Source of the DNA: Paenibacillus radicis (ex Gao et al. 2016)
Lineage (GTDB): Bacteria; Bacillota; Bacilli; Paenibacillales; Paenibacillaceae
DNA length: 64,000 nucleotides
Assembly (NCBI RefSeq): GCF_014641555.1
Contig: NZ_BMHY01000008.1
Location: 1 to 64,000, forward strand
Reading direction: 5' to 3'
This document shows positions 28,086 through 36,472 of the stretch, piece after piece. The notes beneath the pieces were generated by a model. The model worked only from the letters and a program-made list of their open reading frames with translations. It had not been told where the DNA came from and did no database searches. Position 1 is the stretch's first letter; every line of letters starts with the position of its first letter. A program made the translations under genes and the position numbers.

Positions 28086-28356
28086 AAAAGTCGGAGCTAG
28101 GTAAAAGGGCGGATAACATCATTAGAATGGCATGATTTTGAAGCATTTATGCAATATCGCGAGCATTTCAGTCAAAACATGAGAAAACATGAAATAATAT
28201 CATTGTAAGCGCTTAATATAAAGCGTTTTCACGAAATATTCGAGAATTTATTTAAAATTTTTAAGTTTTTTTAAATTTTTAAGCAGGAAATCGTTTTTTC
28301 ATGTCGTATTTTATATACTTGCAGCACTATGACAAGGTATAGAAGGTGTATATGTA
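28086..28356. other. AT-rich divergent intergenic region with two cre-like sites
   Basis: The region between sodA and the GNAT gene has no gene and is strongly AT-rich. Two degenerate CcpA-type sites lie side by side: TGTAAGCGCTTAAT (28204-28217, mismatched at the last two bases) and ATAAAGCGTTTTCA (28218-28231, mismatched at the first two). A TATACT at about 28315-28320 may be the -10 of the GNAT gene; its -35 is poor. Confidence 0.35.
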
Positions 28357-28779
28357 ATGAACGTTCGTTCCTTCCAGTTATCGGACTACAGACCACTAAC
28401 GGCACTTCTTGAAGATGTACTTACCGAGGAGTGTTACGAGCAAACGATGGAAGCTTTTGCACGTCAATTGTCATGGGACAGCGAATTGGTACTTGTCGCT
28501 GTCGAACAGTCGGAGATTGTAGGTATGATTATCGGTACAATAGATAATAACAAAGGTTACTATTATCGTATTGCCGTCCTTCCTAGCCATCAACGGAGAG
28601 GAATCGGCAAGGCGCTTATCCAATCTTTGCGTCAGCGCTTCGAACAGCGTAATGTTATGAAGATATTGATAACAGCTGACGAATACAATGAACCGGTGCT
28701 TCCGCTGTATGAAGCAATGGGCTATGCCTCGAACGATTTTTATCGTTCCTTCCAAAAATTGAGTATTATTGCAGGCTAA
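28357..28779 (+). CDS. GNAT-family N-acetyltransferase
   Basis: A 140-residue acetyltransferase. The acetyl-CoA motif A is clear: YYYRIAVLPSHQRRGIGKALI (split here as YRIAVLPSHQ then RRGIGKALIQ, about residues 68-88), followed by the LPLYEAMGYASNDFY block (about 115-130) typical of the fold's end. The acceptor is unknown. The SD is weak (GAAGGTG, somewhat distant). It is a single gene with a terminator. Confidence 0.85.
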   Translation: MNVRSFQLSDYRPLTALLEDVLTEECYEQTMEAFARQLSWDSELVLVAVEQSEIVGMIIGTIDNNKGYYYRIAVLPSHQRRGIGKALIQSLRQRFEQRNVMKILITADEYNEPVLPLYEAMGYASNDFYRSFQKLSIIAG

Positions 28780-28813
28780 GCGGTTTCGTTACCGCGAATA
28801 GCCATATGTGCAG

Positions 28814-28860
28814 AGCATATCTGTACCGCCATTGCTTTTGGCGGTGAGATATGCTTTTCT
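28814..28860 (+). terminator. terminator of the GNAT gene
   Basis: AGCATATCT and ACCGCC pair with GGCGGT and AGATATGCT; TTTTCT follows. Confidence 0.8.
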
Positions 28861-28893
28861 ATTTATATAGCAAACAAGTACGAGGAGAGCGGC

Positions 28894-29457
28894 ATGAACA
28901 TATACCGGCACTGTGTCATTAAAAGCTTTAAGCATGACGGACATCTGCATCGGACTTGGCAGCGCAATTGGCTTGTGCCCAAAGAGCGTCTTGCCGCTGC
29001 GCAGAGGGATGAGGATATGATTGTGCTCATCAATCGCCAGACACCGATTCAGGAAGCTGACGGCAAGCTATGGATTAGCCGAGTGCCGGCCGTTTCTTTT
29101 TTTATCCCCGGGGAATGGTATAATGTCGTTGCATTGCTGGAGGATGCGGGTATTCGTTACTATTGCAACATTGCATCGCCGCCATTTATGCAAGGGGATG
29201 TATTGACGTATATCGACTATGATCTTGATGTGATCCGTACCATCGACGGCAGCCGGCATATCGTGGATCAGGATGAGTATGAGCTGCATAAGCTCGCTTA
29301 TCATTATCCGAAGAGAGTCGACGATCTGGTCTGTCAGGGACTAAAATCGCTTCTGCTGCGTATTGATTTGGGGCAAGCTCCATTTCAGGAAAGCCAGGTG
29401 TTAGCTTATTATAAGGAATGGGACGAACAGTTTGATGAAAGCGAAAGCGAGGGTTAA
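28894..29457 (+). CDS. DUF402 nucleoside di-/triphosphatase (Ntdp/YgaC-like)
   Basis: A 187-residue protein of the DUF402 family. Typical are the start YRHCVIKSFKHDGHLHRTW, PGEWYNVVALLED near residue 71, the acidic metal-binding stretch YIDYDLDVIRT (about 106-116) and DQDEYELH (about 125-132). Staphylococcal relatives hydrolyse nucleoside tri- and diphosphates with divalent metal. An AGGAG SD precedes the ATG. It heads a tight run with the signal peptidase, RNase HI and queG genes. Confidence 0.85.
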   Translation: MNIYRHCVIKSFKHDGHLHRTWQRNWLVPKERLAAAQRDEDMIVLINRQTPIQEADGKLWISRVPAVSFFIPGEWYNVVALLEDAGIRYYCNIASPPFMQGDVLTYIDYDLDVIRTIDGSRHIVDQDEYELHKLAYHYPKRVDDLVCQGLKSLLLRIDLGQAPFQESQVLAYYKEWDEQFDESESEG

Positions 29458-29461
29458 GCGA

Positions 29462-30025
29462 ATGGATGTCTCCTCACCGGAAAATACGGCGCCAAAGCCT
29501 GCGTGGCTGAAAGAGCTGTGGGATTGGACGAAGACGATCGTGGTTTCTTTTGCTATCGTTATGGTGCTTCATTTGTTTGTATTCAATCTGTCGACCGTTC
29601 AAGGACATTCCATGGAGCCTACGCTGCATGAGCGTGAATGGCTGTTTGTCAATAAAATTGTATACATGCTGGGAAAACCGAAGGTAGGCGACATTGTCAT
29701 TCTGGAAGATCCGATGACTTACGGCGACAAAGAGGAACTGCTCGTCAAACGGATTGTCGGCGTACCTGGAGACCGGCTTGAAATATTCAATAAAGAGCTC
29801 TACCGCAACGGAGAGCTAGTAGAAGAAACATATATTGATTCGGCTATTGAGGATCTGGACTTTATGCCGATTCAGCTGGCTAAGGATTCTTACTTTGTTA
29901 TGGGAGACAACCGGCATGCGAGGGCGAGTAAGGATAGCCGGATTTTTGGAACGGTGAAGGAATCGACCATTCGGGGAAGAGCAGATTTTATCGTGTGGCC
30001 GCTGGGCCAGCTCAAAGCTTTGTAA
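29462..30025 (+). CDS. lepB: signal peptidase I
   Basis: A 187-residue membrane protease that removes signal peptides from exported proteins. One N-terminal TM segment (about residues 24-43) is followed by the catalytic Ser in VQGHSMEPTL (S50) and the catalytic Lys in LLVKRIVGVPGD (K96), then FVMGDNRHARASKDSR (box E), where GDNR is diagnostic and ARASKDSR replaces the usual NSxDSR. The single TM is the Gram-positive SipS form. ATG 29462 has a GAGGG SD; earlier in-frame ATGs overlap the preceding gene. It starts four bases after the DUF402 gene, implying coupled translation. Confidence 0.92.
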   Translation: MDVSSPENTAPKPAWLKELWDWTKTIVVSFAIVMVLHLFVFNLSTVQGHSMEPTLHEREWLFVNKIVYMLGKPKVGDIVILEDPMTYGDKEELLVKRIVGVPGDRLEIFNKELYRNGELVEETYIDSAIEDLDFMPIQLAKDSYFVMGDNRHARASKDSRIFGTVKESTIRGRADFIVWPLGQLKAL

Positions 30026-30038
30026 AGGATGTCGGCGA

Positions 30039-30476
30039 ATGAAGGACGTTATGATCTATACGGACGGCGCTTGCTCGGGCAATCCCGGGCCGGGCGGCTG
30101 GGGTGCAGTGCTGTTCTACGGGCCGCATCAGAAAGAAATTTCCGGCGGAGAAAAGCAGACGACGAACAACCGGATGGAAATTGCAGCTGTTATTGAAGCG
30201 CTGCGGCTGTTGAAGGAGCCCTGCAAAGTGAGTGTCTATAGCGATTCGGCTTATGTAGTCAATTGCTTTCAGAAGGGCTGGATTCACGGGTGGCTGCGCA
30301 ATGGCTGGCGCAACAGCAAGAAGGAGCCGGTGGAAAATCAGGATTTGTGGAAAAGCTTGTGGGAGCTGATGAAGCTTCATGAGGTAACTTACATTAAGGT
30401 TAAGGGACATAGCGACAATGAATGGAATAACCGCTGCGATGAGCTGGCCCGCGGGGCGATTAAACGGCTCGCTTAA
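30039..30476 (+). CDS. rnhA: ribonuclease HI
   Basis: A 145-residue RNase that cuts the RNA strand of RNA-DNA hybrids. The four acidic catalytic residues are visible: D9 in YTDGACSGNPG, E47 in NRMEIAAV, D69 in YSDSAYVV and D134 in NRCDELA; H124 in KGHSDNEWNN is the mobile His. The basic handle region WIHGWLRNGWRNSKK (about 81-95) resembles the E. coli type. The SD is short, and the gene lies 13 bases after lepB in the same run. Confidence 0.95.
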   Translation: MKDVMIYTDGACSGNPGPGGWGAVLFYGPHQKEISGGEKQTTNNRMEIAAVIEALRLLKEPCKVSVYSDSAYVVNCFQKGWIHGWLRNGWRNSKKEPVENQDLWKSLWELMKLHEVTYIKVKGHSDNEWNNRCDELARGAIKRLA

Positions 30477-30530
30477 ACGTTAAAGCCATTCTATTGAGCA
30501 GTTGGATGTCGCAGGCAAGGAGGGATAGGG

Positions 30531-31697
30531 ATGACAGACAAGGATCGCTGGACGCGGCTAAAAGAAGAGATGAATGAAGCGGCAAGGTCGCTTGGTATCG
30601 ATAAAATCGGCATAACCTCCGCAGATCCGTTCACGTCGCTGAAGCAAATCTTGATTCGCCACCGTGAGCTGGGACGTGAATCGGGCTTCGAAGAACCGGA
30701 TTTGGACAAACGGACCAATCCGGCTCTTCTCTTCGATAATCCGCAATCCATCATTGCGATTGCAATTGCCTATCCTTCCAAGCTGCATAACCCGCCCAAA
30801 TCTGAGCCCGGCGCAAGACGGGGTATTCTCGCCCGGGCTTCGTGGGGCGAAGACTATCATAAGGTGCTGCGCGACCGGCTGGCAAAGCTGGAGAACTGGC
30901 TGCGCGAGCGGGTTCCTGAGCTGCGGGTCGAGAGCATGGTCGATACGGGGGCGTTGTCCGATCGCGCGGTTGCGGAGCGGGCGGGCATCGGTTGGGGCGC
31001 CAAGAATTGCATGATCATGTCGCATGAGCTAGGCTCCTGGATTTATTTGGGCGAAATGATTACGAATTTGCCGCTTCCGCCGGACAAGCCTGTTACAGAG
31101 GGCTGCGGCGAGTGCACCAAGTGTATTGATTCTTGTCCAACCGGGGCGTTAGTTGGCCCTGGACAACTCGATTCCAAGCGTTGTATTTCTTTTGTAACGC
31201 AGACCAAGGAGTTTGTACCGGACGAGTTCATGCGTAAGATCGGCAACCGGCTCTATGGCTGTGATACTTGCCAGACCGTCTGTCCCGTCAATAGAGGGAA
31301 AAACTGGACGCATCAGCCGGAGCTCCAGCCGGATCATGAGCAGGTGAAGCCTTTGCTTGTTCCGCTGCTGACGATTGGCAACAGGGAGTTCAAAGAGAAA
31401 TACGGCAGCACGTCTTCGGCATGGCGGGGCAAGAAGCCGATTCAGCGGAACGCGGTTATTGCACTCGGCAACTTCAAAGAGAAAAGCGCGGTGAAAGATT
31501 TGGAGCAGGTGCTGCGGCAGGACCCGAGGCCAGTGCTTAGAGGCACAGCTGCATGGTCGCTTGGCCGTATCGGCGGAGAAGAAGCAGAAGCCGCTTTGCG
31601 CGAGGCACTGCCTCTTGAGAGCGATGAGGAGGCAAAGGTCTATATTGAGCGAGCGATTGCTGCTCTTGAAGCTGCTGAGACAACCGTAGAGATTTAA
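30531..31697 (+). CDS. queG: epoxyqueuosine reductase
   Basis: A 388-residue cobalamin-dependent iron-sulfur enzyme for the last step of queuosine tRNA modification. The N-terminal catalytic domain has VDTGALSDRAVAERAGIGWGAKN (given here as VDTGALSDRAVAE then RAGIGWGAKN), with the catalytic Asp. Two 4Fe-4S clusters are formed by CGECTKCIDSCPTGAL and YGCDTCQTVCPVN with an extra Cys in KRCISF. A C-terminal HEAT-like repeat pair (NAVIALGNF; AAWSLGRIGG) completes the long QueG form. A GGAGGG SD precedes the ATG. It is the last gene of the run started at 28894. Other que genes are not in this window. Confidence 0.93.
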   Translation: MTDKDRWTRLKEEMNEAARSLGIDKIGITSADPFTSLKQILIRHRELGRESGFEEPDLDKRTNPALLFDNPQSIIAIAIAYPSKLHNPPKSEPGARRGILARASWGEDYHKVLRDRLAKLENWLRERVPELRVESMVDTGALSDRAVAERAGIGWGAKNCMIMSHELGSWIYLGEMITNLPLPPDKPVTEGCGECTKCIDSCPTGALVGPGQLDSKRCISFVTQTKEFVPDEFMRKIGNRLYGCDTCQTVCPVNRGKNWTHQPELQPDHEQVKPLLVPLLTIGNREFKEKYGSTSSAWRGKKPIQRNAVIALGNFKEKSAVKDLEQVLRQDPRPVLRGTAAWSLGRIGGEEAEAALREALPLESDEEAKVYIERAIAALEAAETTVEI

Positions 31698-31803
31698 TAG
31701 TAGAAGATTATGGATAAGAAATGCGATAGACCTGGCTAGAGACTGCGGGCTGGTGTTTCGAAACAGCAGATAAAGCTAGTAATATTTACTTTTATACCGC
31801 TGT

Positions 31804-31832
31804 TTGCGAAGGCTTGCTTTCCATGCTATTAT
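31804..31832 (+). promoter_or_regulatory. sigma-A promoter upstream of yneF/folE
   Basis: TTGCGA (31804-31809), 17 bp, TATTAT (31827-31832), about 60 bases before the YneF start. Confidence 0.55.
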
Positions 31833-31892
31833 AGGGGACATTATTACAGACATAAGAGAGTTTATAGCGGGAAAGGGTCAGGTGAATTATTA

Positions 31893-32114
31893 ATGGGAGT
31901 ATGGAGTTATATTATTCCGATTGTTACGTTGATCGTAGGGGCGGTTGGCGGATTTTTTGGCGGCGTTTTCTATTTGCGCCGGCAGCTTGAGCGGATGCAA
32001 AGCGATCCGGAAATGATTCAGAAGATGGCGAAGCAAATGGGCTACAACTTGAATAAGCAGCAAATGCAGCGTGCGCAGCACATGATGAAAAATCAAAAAG
32101 CGCCGCGTAGATAA
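31893..32114 (+). CDS. YneF family (UPF0154) small membrane protein
   Basis: A 73-residue protein with one N-terminal TM helix (about residues 5-27, rich in Gly: GAVGGFFGGVFYLRR) followed by a positively charged amphipathic segment with SDPEMIQKMAKQMGYNLNKQQM, which is typical of YneF (given here as SDPEMIQKMAK and QMGYNLNKQQM). The function of the family is unknown. It is followed 42 bases later by folE without a terminator. Confidence 0.88.
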   Translation: MGVWSYIIPIVTLIVGAVGGFFGGVFYLRRQLERMQSDPEMIQKMAKQMGYNLNKQQMQRAQHMMKNQKAPRR

Positions 32115-32156
32115 TAGCGCAATTCGTGAGAGGTAGCCGGAGAGGAGAATGCGGAA

Positions 32157-32750
32157 ATGGCGGGAAGAAAGGATTACGTCAATTCGGCTGTGTCTCGTAA
32201 CCGGGAGCAAATCGAGCATCACGTGAAAGAGATATTGAAGCTGATTGGCGAAGACGTGGAACGTGAAGGGCTGCATGAGACGCCTGCTCGTGTTACTCGG
32301 ATGTACGAGGAGATTTTTGCTGGTTATGAGGTAGAGCCGCGTGAAGTGTTGGGCGTCACTTTCGACGAGCAGCATGAAGAATTGGTCATTGTAAAAGATA
32401 TTGTCTACTATAGCCAATGCGAGCATCATATGGCTCCATTTTTTGGCAAAGTGCATATTGGCTATCTTCCAAGCGGCAAGATCGCCGGATTAAGCAAATT
32501 TGCCCGACTCGTTGAAGCGGTAACGCGTCGTTTGCAAGTACAGGAGCGAATTACGACGCAGATTGCGAATGTGATGGAGGAAGAGCTTCATCCGCATGGC
32601 ATCATGATTGTTGTAGAAGGTGAGCATCTGTGCATGTGTTCGCGCGGCGTAAAAAAACCGGGCAGCAAGACGATTACATCAGCGGTACGCGGCGAATTCC
32701 GTTCCAATCCGGCGCTTCGCTCGGAATTTTTATCCTTAATTAAAGACTAA
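32157..32750 (+). CDS. folE: GTP cyclohydrolase I
   Basis: A 197-residue enzyme converting GTP to dihydroneopterin triphosphate, the first step of folate (and queuosine) precursor synthesis. Zinc ligands are C88 and H91 in YSQCEHHMAPF and C159 in EHLCMCSRG; the GLHETPARV and GLSKFARLVE blocks are diagnostic. As this is the zinc-dependent type I form, queG and folE 460 bases apart both bear on queuosine, though the two are separate transcription units. A GGAGAGG SD precedes the start. Confidence 0.95.
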   Translation: MAGRKDYVNSAVSRNREQIEHHVKEILKLIGEDVEREGLHETPARVTRMYEEIFAGYEVEPREVLGVTFDEQHEELVIVKDIVYYSQCEHHMAPFFGKVHIGYLPSGKIAGLSKFARLVEAVTRRLQVQERITTQIANVMEEELHPHGIMIVVEGEHLCMCSRGVKKPGSKTITSAVRGEFRSNPALRSEFLSLIKD

Positions 32751-32762
32751 CGCAAGGAACAC

Positions 32763-32817
32763 AAAAAGGACCGTTGTCCCTCCCGCTTTACAAAGCGGGG
32801 AGAACAGCGGTTCTTTT
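32763..32817. terminator. bidirectional terminator after folE
   Basis: AAAAAGGACCGTTGT pairs with ACAGCGGTTCTTTT and an inner CCCGCTTT/AAGCGGG stem; it separates convergent folE and the hydrolase gene. Confidence 0.85.
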
Positions 32818-32829
32818 GTTCAGTTGCTA

Positions 32830-33921
32830 TTATACGGAATCGGAAACAAAGGTTTGATTGACCTGGCTTAAGAATAAGGCTGCGCGTTGAATATATTCGT
32901 TCGGATATTCCCGGAACAGCATCTCATGCTGACCGCGCGGAACGATCCACGAGCGGGATAGCGGGTTGCTTTGCTCCGCGGCAATTGTCTCTGCCGTTTG
33001 ATATGGCGCTTTGGCATCGCTTGTGCCATGGATAATATAAAGCGGGATGTTATAGCCTTTGCTATCCATAATGCGGTCAACCGGAATTTGTTTCAAGCTG
33101 GCGCCGGACCAGATTGGCATCATCGATTCAATCAAGGTCATGGATGGGAAGCGCGGCAAGTCTACGATTTGCTTCACATTATTGTACAAAGTATCGGGGC
33201 TCGCGAGAAACAGACTATCGAGTATCATCGCATCGATATCATCGGTTTGCAGCGCTGCTTGGAGCGCAGTGCCTGCTCCCATCGAGAAGCCCCATACAAC
33301 GATCTCTTCCGCGCCGCGGGATTTGGCGTAATCGACGGCTGCGAGCAGCTGCTGCGATTCTTCCAATCCGCCTGTAGCCGGTGCTTTATATTCATAGGAT
33401 GCATAGCCGTAGTCGAAAAGAACTACATTGTAGTGCAGACTATGCAGCAGATTCGTTAAATCATACATCGGAACCCATGTCTCTTCCCGATTAGCCCCAT
33501 AGCCATGGCTGAATACGACGGTACGGTTTGAAGAGACGGATGAAGCATTAGCAGATGAGGCCAGCGTTACATCAGCGGAATCGCCGGCTGCCGGAACATA
33601 CCAGCCGCTGACCATCGTTTTGCCGCTATGGCTGGGGATGACGATATCTTCATAGTCAAGCCCGATAGCATCTTTCGGATTGGACGTAAGCGGCGCCACA
33701 TAAGGGTGGGCAAGCATCCATGCAACATAACCATGAAAAACAACGACAAGGAGCAGGCACATAGCCGCAATCGCGGCTGTCCATGCGGTGAGCAAATGAT
33801 AGCGCCGCGATCTCGCTTGCGGACGCTGACGGTTCAGCAGGCCGTCGATCGGCGGGAAAGGCTGAAGCACTTGGGGGAAGCCGCTTTCCAGCGGGATCGG
33901 CGTCATAATGGTTGTGCTCAT
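32830..33921 (-). CDS. membrane-anchored alpha/beta hydrolase
   Basis: A 363-residue protein. A cytoplasmic N-terminal tail of about 40 residues is followed by one TM helix (about 43-70), so the catalytic domain faces outward. The hydrolase fold shows the oxyanion block FSHGYGANRE (about 137-146), nucleophile S213 in WGFSMGAG, Asp D302 in HGTSDAKAP and His H332 in RGQHEML. It resembles YqkD/BAAT-like serine hydrolases; the substrate is unknown. It is transcribed toward folE and diverges from the IclR-type gene. Confidence 0.85.
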   Translation of the reverse strand: MSTTIMTPIPLESGFPQVLQPFPPIDGLLNRQRPQARSRRYHLLTAWTAAIAAMCLLLVVVFHGYVAWMLAHPYVAPLTSNPKDAIGLDYEDIVIPSHSGKTMVSGWYVPAAGDSADVTLASSANASSVSSNRTVVFSHGYGANREETWVPMYDLTNLLHSLHYNVVLFDYGYASYEYKAPATGGLEESQQLLAAVDYAKSRGAEEIVVWGFSMGAGTALQAALQTDDIDAMILDSLFLASPDTLYNNVKQIVDLPRFPSMTLIESMMPIWSGASLKQIPVDRIMDSKGYNIPLYIIHGTSDAKAPYQTAETIAAEQSNPLSRSWIVPRGQHEMLFREYPNEYIQRAALFLSQVNQTFVSDSV

Positions 33922-34065
33922 GTCGTTGTCCTCCCTGCATGATGAATGTGTGAAAACGCTTCAAAGGATCTAGTACTTTTATCGTATTCCGATAGATTAG
34001 GCCTGTCAATTGATGTCGACGTAATGTTAAACAGTTGTAATGATGCTGTAATGAAGTAACTTTTC

Positions 34066-34113
34066 TTTACGGGTGAGATAGGATTGGGGTATACTGAACG
34101 AGAATCATTTTCA
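34066..34113 (+). promoter_or_regulatory. iclR-type gene promoter with Fur-like box
   Basis: TTTACG (34066-34071), 18 bp, TATACT (34090-34095). CGAGAATCATTTTCA (34099-34113) covers the expected start site and matches the Fur 7-1-7 consensus TGATAATNATTATCA at 11 of 14 fixed positions. Iron control is suggested, not shown. Confidence 0.45.
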
Positions 34114-34160
34114 CTGTCCGGAACGAATGAACAGTGATGGTCAGAGGAGGTGCGGCAAGG

Positions 34161-34904
34161 ATGGAAGAAGGCAAATCGCATGTGCGCGCGGTTGACCGTG
34201 CGCTTGATATATTGCTTTGTTTTACGACGGGAACGAATCTGGCCATGACTGAAATTGCCGACAAGGTCGGGCTTCATAAAAGCACCGTGCATCGGATGCT
34301 AGCTACGCTGGAGGATAAGGGTTTCGTCGAGCGGGACCCAATTTCCGATCGTTATCATTTAGGTATTCGAGTGTGGGAGTTGTCCGCCCATTTGTCTGGG
34401 ACTGATGAACCAGCTATTATCTGGCAGCCTGAGATGGAACGGCTGCGCGACCAATTGGGCGAGACGGTCAGCATCTATGTGCGTGATGGACAGGAGCGGA
34501 TTCGCATTCAGGCGGTGCAGAGCAACCAGCCCGTACGCCGGGTAGCGCCTGTTGGCGCAAGGCTGCCGTTATATGCCGGGGCATCCAGCAAGGTGCTGAT
34601 CGCTTATGCGGATCGTATCGTCCGAGAACGGATCATCGGTGATCCGTCTTGGCCGGCCATTATAGACTTGGAGCAGTATCAGGAGCAACTGGAGGAAATT
34701 CTTGCCCAAGGGTATGCGACAAGCTTTGAGGAGCGCGAGCCGGGCGTAGCTGCTTTGTCGGCGCCAATCTTCAATCGCAATGGCGATCTGTCGGCGGCCC
34801 TTTCGCTTTCCGGCCCGTCCAGCAGGCTGACGATTGAGATGATGCGCGAATATGCGCCCCTGCTCATGGAATCTGCCAAACGAATGGGAACGATGCTTCG
34901 TTAA
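34161..34904 (+). CDS. IclR-family transcriptional regulator
   Basis: A 247-residue regulator with an N-terminal winged helix (about residues 5-65: RALDILLCF, then MTEIADKVGLHKSTVHRMLATLEDKGFV split at the recognition helix) and a C-terminal effector domain (about 80-247) with GARLPLYAGASSKVLIAY, EREPGVAALSAPIF and the final LSLSGPSSRLT. IclR proteins bind small carboxylates or sugars' breakdown products; the ligand is unknown. ATG 34161 is eight bases after SD AGAGGAGG; earlier in-frame starts lie before it. No obvious target operon is adjacent. Confidence 0.9.
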   Translation: MEEGKSHVRAVDRALDILLCFTTGTNLAMTEIADKVGLHKSTVHRMLATLEDKGFVERDPISDRYHLGIRVWELSAHLSGTDEPAIIWQPEMERLRDQLGETVSIYVRDGQERIRIQAVQSNQPVRRVAPVGARLPLYAGASSKVLIAYADRIVRERIIGDPSWPAIIDLEQYQEQLEEILAQGYATSFEEREPGVAALSAPIFNRNGDLSAALSLSGPSSRLTIEMMREYAPLLMESAKRMGTMLR

Positions 34905-34928
34905 TCTATTTTTTTGTGAAGTTATGGT

Positions 34929-34970
34929 GCGCTGTGTAATTATCCTACACAGCGCTTATACCTTTTTAAG
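34929..34970 (+). terminator. terminator of the iclR-type gene
   Basis: A perfect 10-bp stem (GCGCTGTGTA with TACACAGCGC), seven-base loop, then a T-rich tail. Confidence 0.75.
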
Positions 34971-35126
34971 GTGTTTAGATGGTTGTATTTTCGCTGAGCC
35001 ATAAAAATTCAAACAATCTCTTTTATTTAGTTCCTTGATTGGGGCTTAATCGATAGTGACGAGTGGCGTTGTCACTTACTCTCATCAACGGTGGATTCCA
35101 AGTATAATTATAAGGAGAGCGAGCAT

Positions 35127-36341
35127 GTGGAGGCCTTGCAAACATTGACGTACCTTACACCAGAATATATAAAAAAATTTCAATGTATTGGCTCAGATTG
35201 CGAAGATACATGCTGTTCCTTGTGGGAAGTTTCAATAAACAAGGATACGTATGAAAAATATCAAAATATTGCGGATTCAAGTTTTAAGGAATCTTTGATA
35301 AAGAATATACAGGTCAATAAAAGCGGATCGAACTATGCTTCTTTTGTTATGAATGAGAAGACTGGAAACTGCTCTATGCTTTGCAATGGACTATGTTCAA
35401 TCCAAACTACGCTTGGAGAAGAATACTTGTCTCAAACCTGCTCTACATATCCAAGGGTACTTAATAATGTGGGGAGTACTACTGAAATTTCTGCTGTTTT
35501 GTCCTGCCCTGAAATCTCACGTGCTTTACTACTTAATCCGAACGCGATGAATTTTGACAAAACATTTAAACCATCGACTCCTAACCTTAAGGTTGATACG
35601 ATTAATTATAAAGAACACAAAAATAATGCAATAGATGAAGTAAGATATCTTGCATACGATGTGATAAACGACAGGCGTTTTTCTTTCCAGCATCGTCTTA
35701 TCCTGCTTGGCGTATTCTTTGACAATGCAGACGATTTTCAGGAGGGTAAGCAATATGCTAAACTTCCAGCCTTTATAAATGAGTTTAAGGCAGAAGTCGA
35801 AAATAATTCGGAACTTCGTGACTACGATGCGTTTCCGCAGGACGATGCGTTTCAATTTGAGTACTTACATAATACGCTAATGGAAAACTTAAAAGCGTTT
35901 ATCTGGAATAAAAGATATACCGAATGTGTTAATTCTTATATGCGAGGAATCCAACTGAACAATACTTTGTTAGAGGATTATGTTAATACATATAAAGATT
36001 GCAAAAGCGATTTCTTAGATACCTTCTTGAGCGACAGCCCTCATGTTATGGAGAATTATATAAAAAATTATATTTATCAATTTCTTGGTGACTCTATACT
36101 CAGTGGAGAAAAATTCTTTGATTTTTATATCAAAATGGTAATAGATTATGCACTTATCAAACTGCATTTGGTTGGCATTGCATCTGAACAAAAAGACTTG
36201 AATTGTGATCATGTAGTAAAATTAATTCAATCTTATACAAAGAACTATAAATTCTCAAATAAGTTCATCAATACAATCTATGACAAAGTGAAAACAAGCC
36301 AATATAATTCGCTGGGTTACATGTCGCTATTGATTAAATAA
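35127..36341 (+). CDS. FliB-like lysine N-methylase family protein (AT-rich, probably acquired)
   Basis: A 404-residue Cys-rich protein resembling the flagellin lysine N-methylase FliB family. Typical are the start YLTPEYIKKFQCIGSDCEDTCC (given here as YLTPEYIKKF and CIGSDCEDTCC), followed by GNCSMLCNGLCSIQ and SQTCSTYPR, a set of cysteines likely holding an iron-sulfur cluster; the rest is helical and variable. FliB methylates surface lysines of flagellin in Salmonella, but no flagellar gene is near. GTG 35127 has SD AAGGAGA eight bases before it; an upstream GTG at 35091 has none. Base composition is strikingly AT-rich (18 G/C of 60 in 35221-35280), unlike both neighbours, suggesting transfer. 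Confidence 0.8.
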   Translation: MEALQTLTYLTPEYIKKFQCIGSDCEDTCCSLWEVSINKDTYEKYQNIADSSFKESLIKNIQVNKSGSNYASFVMNEKTGNCSMLCNGLCSIQTTLGEEYLSQTCSTYPRVLNNVGSTTEISAVLSCPEISRALLLNPNAMNFDKTFKPSTPNLKVDTINYKEHKNNAIDEVRYLAYDVINDRRFSFQHRLILLGVFFDNADDFQEGKQYAKLPAFINEFKAEVENNSELRDYDAFPQDDAFQFEYLHNTLMENLKAFIWNKRYTECVNSYMRGIQLNNTLLEDYVNTYKDCKSDFLDTFLSDSPHVMENYIKNYIYQFLGDSILSGEKFFDFYIKMVIDYALIKLHLVGIASEQKDLNCDHVVKLIQSYTKNYKFSNKFINTIYDKVKTSQYNSLGYMSLLIK

Positions 36342-36369
36342 GGTAATAGAATATTTTCACTAAACTGAG

Positions 36370-36399
36370 AAGGCCTGCCCGGGAAACTGGGCAGGCCTT
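36370..36399 (+). terminator. hairpin after the FliB-like gene
   Basis: AAGGCCTGCCC pairs with GGGCAGGCCTT over an eight-base loop, but the following T-run is poor (CCATTTG). Confidence 0.45.
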
Positions 36400-36472
36400 C
36401 CATTTGTAAACGAATAGCCCATCCGATTCCTTCATATAATGAACCAGCTAATGAGGATTGGGAGGGATAGCT

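Noticed and set aside
33951-33966. Cre-like sequence near the hydrolase start
   Set aside because: TGAAAACGCTTCAA misses the cre consensus at two fixed positions and has a one-base-short core.
35103-35108. TATAAT before the FliB-like gene as a promoter -10
   Set aside because: The start site would fall on or next to the SD, leaving almost no leader, and no matching -35 is present.
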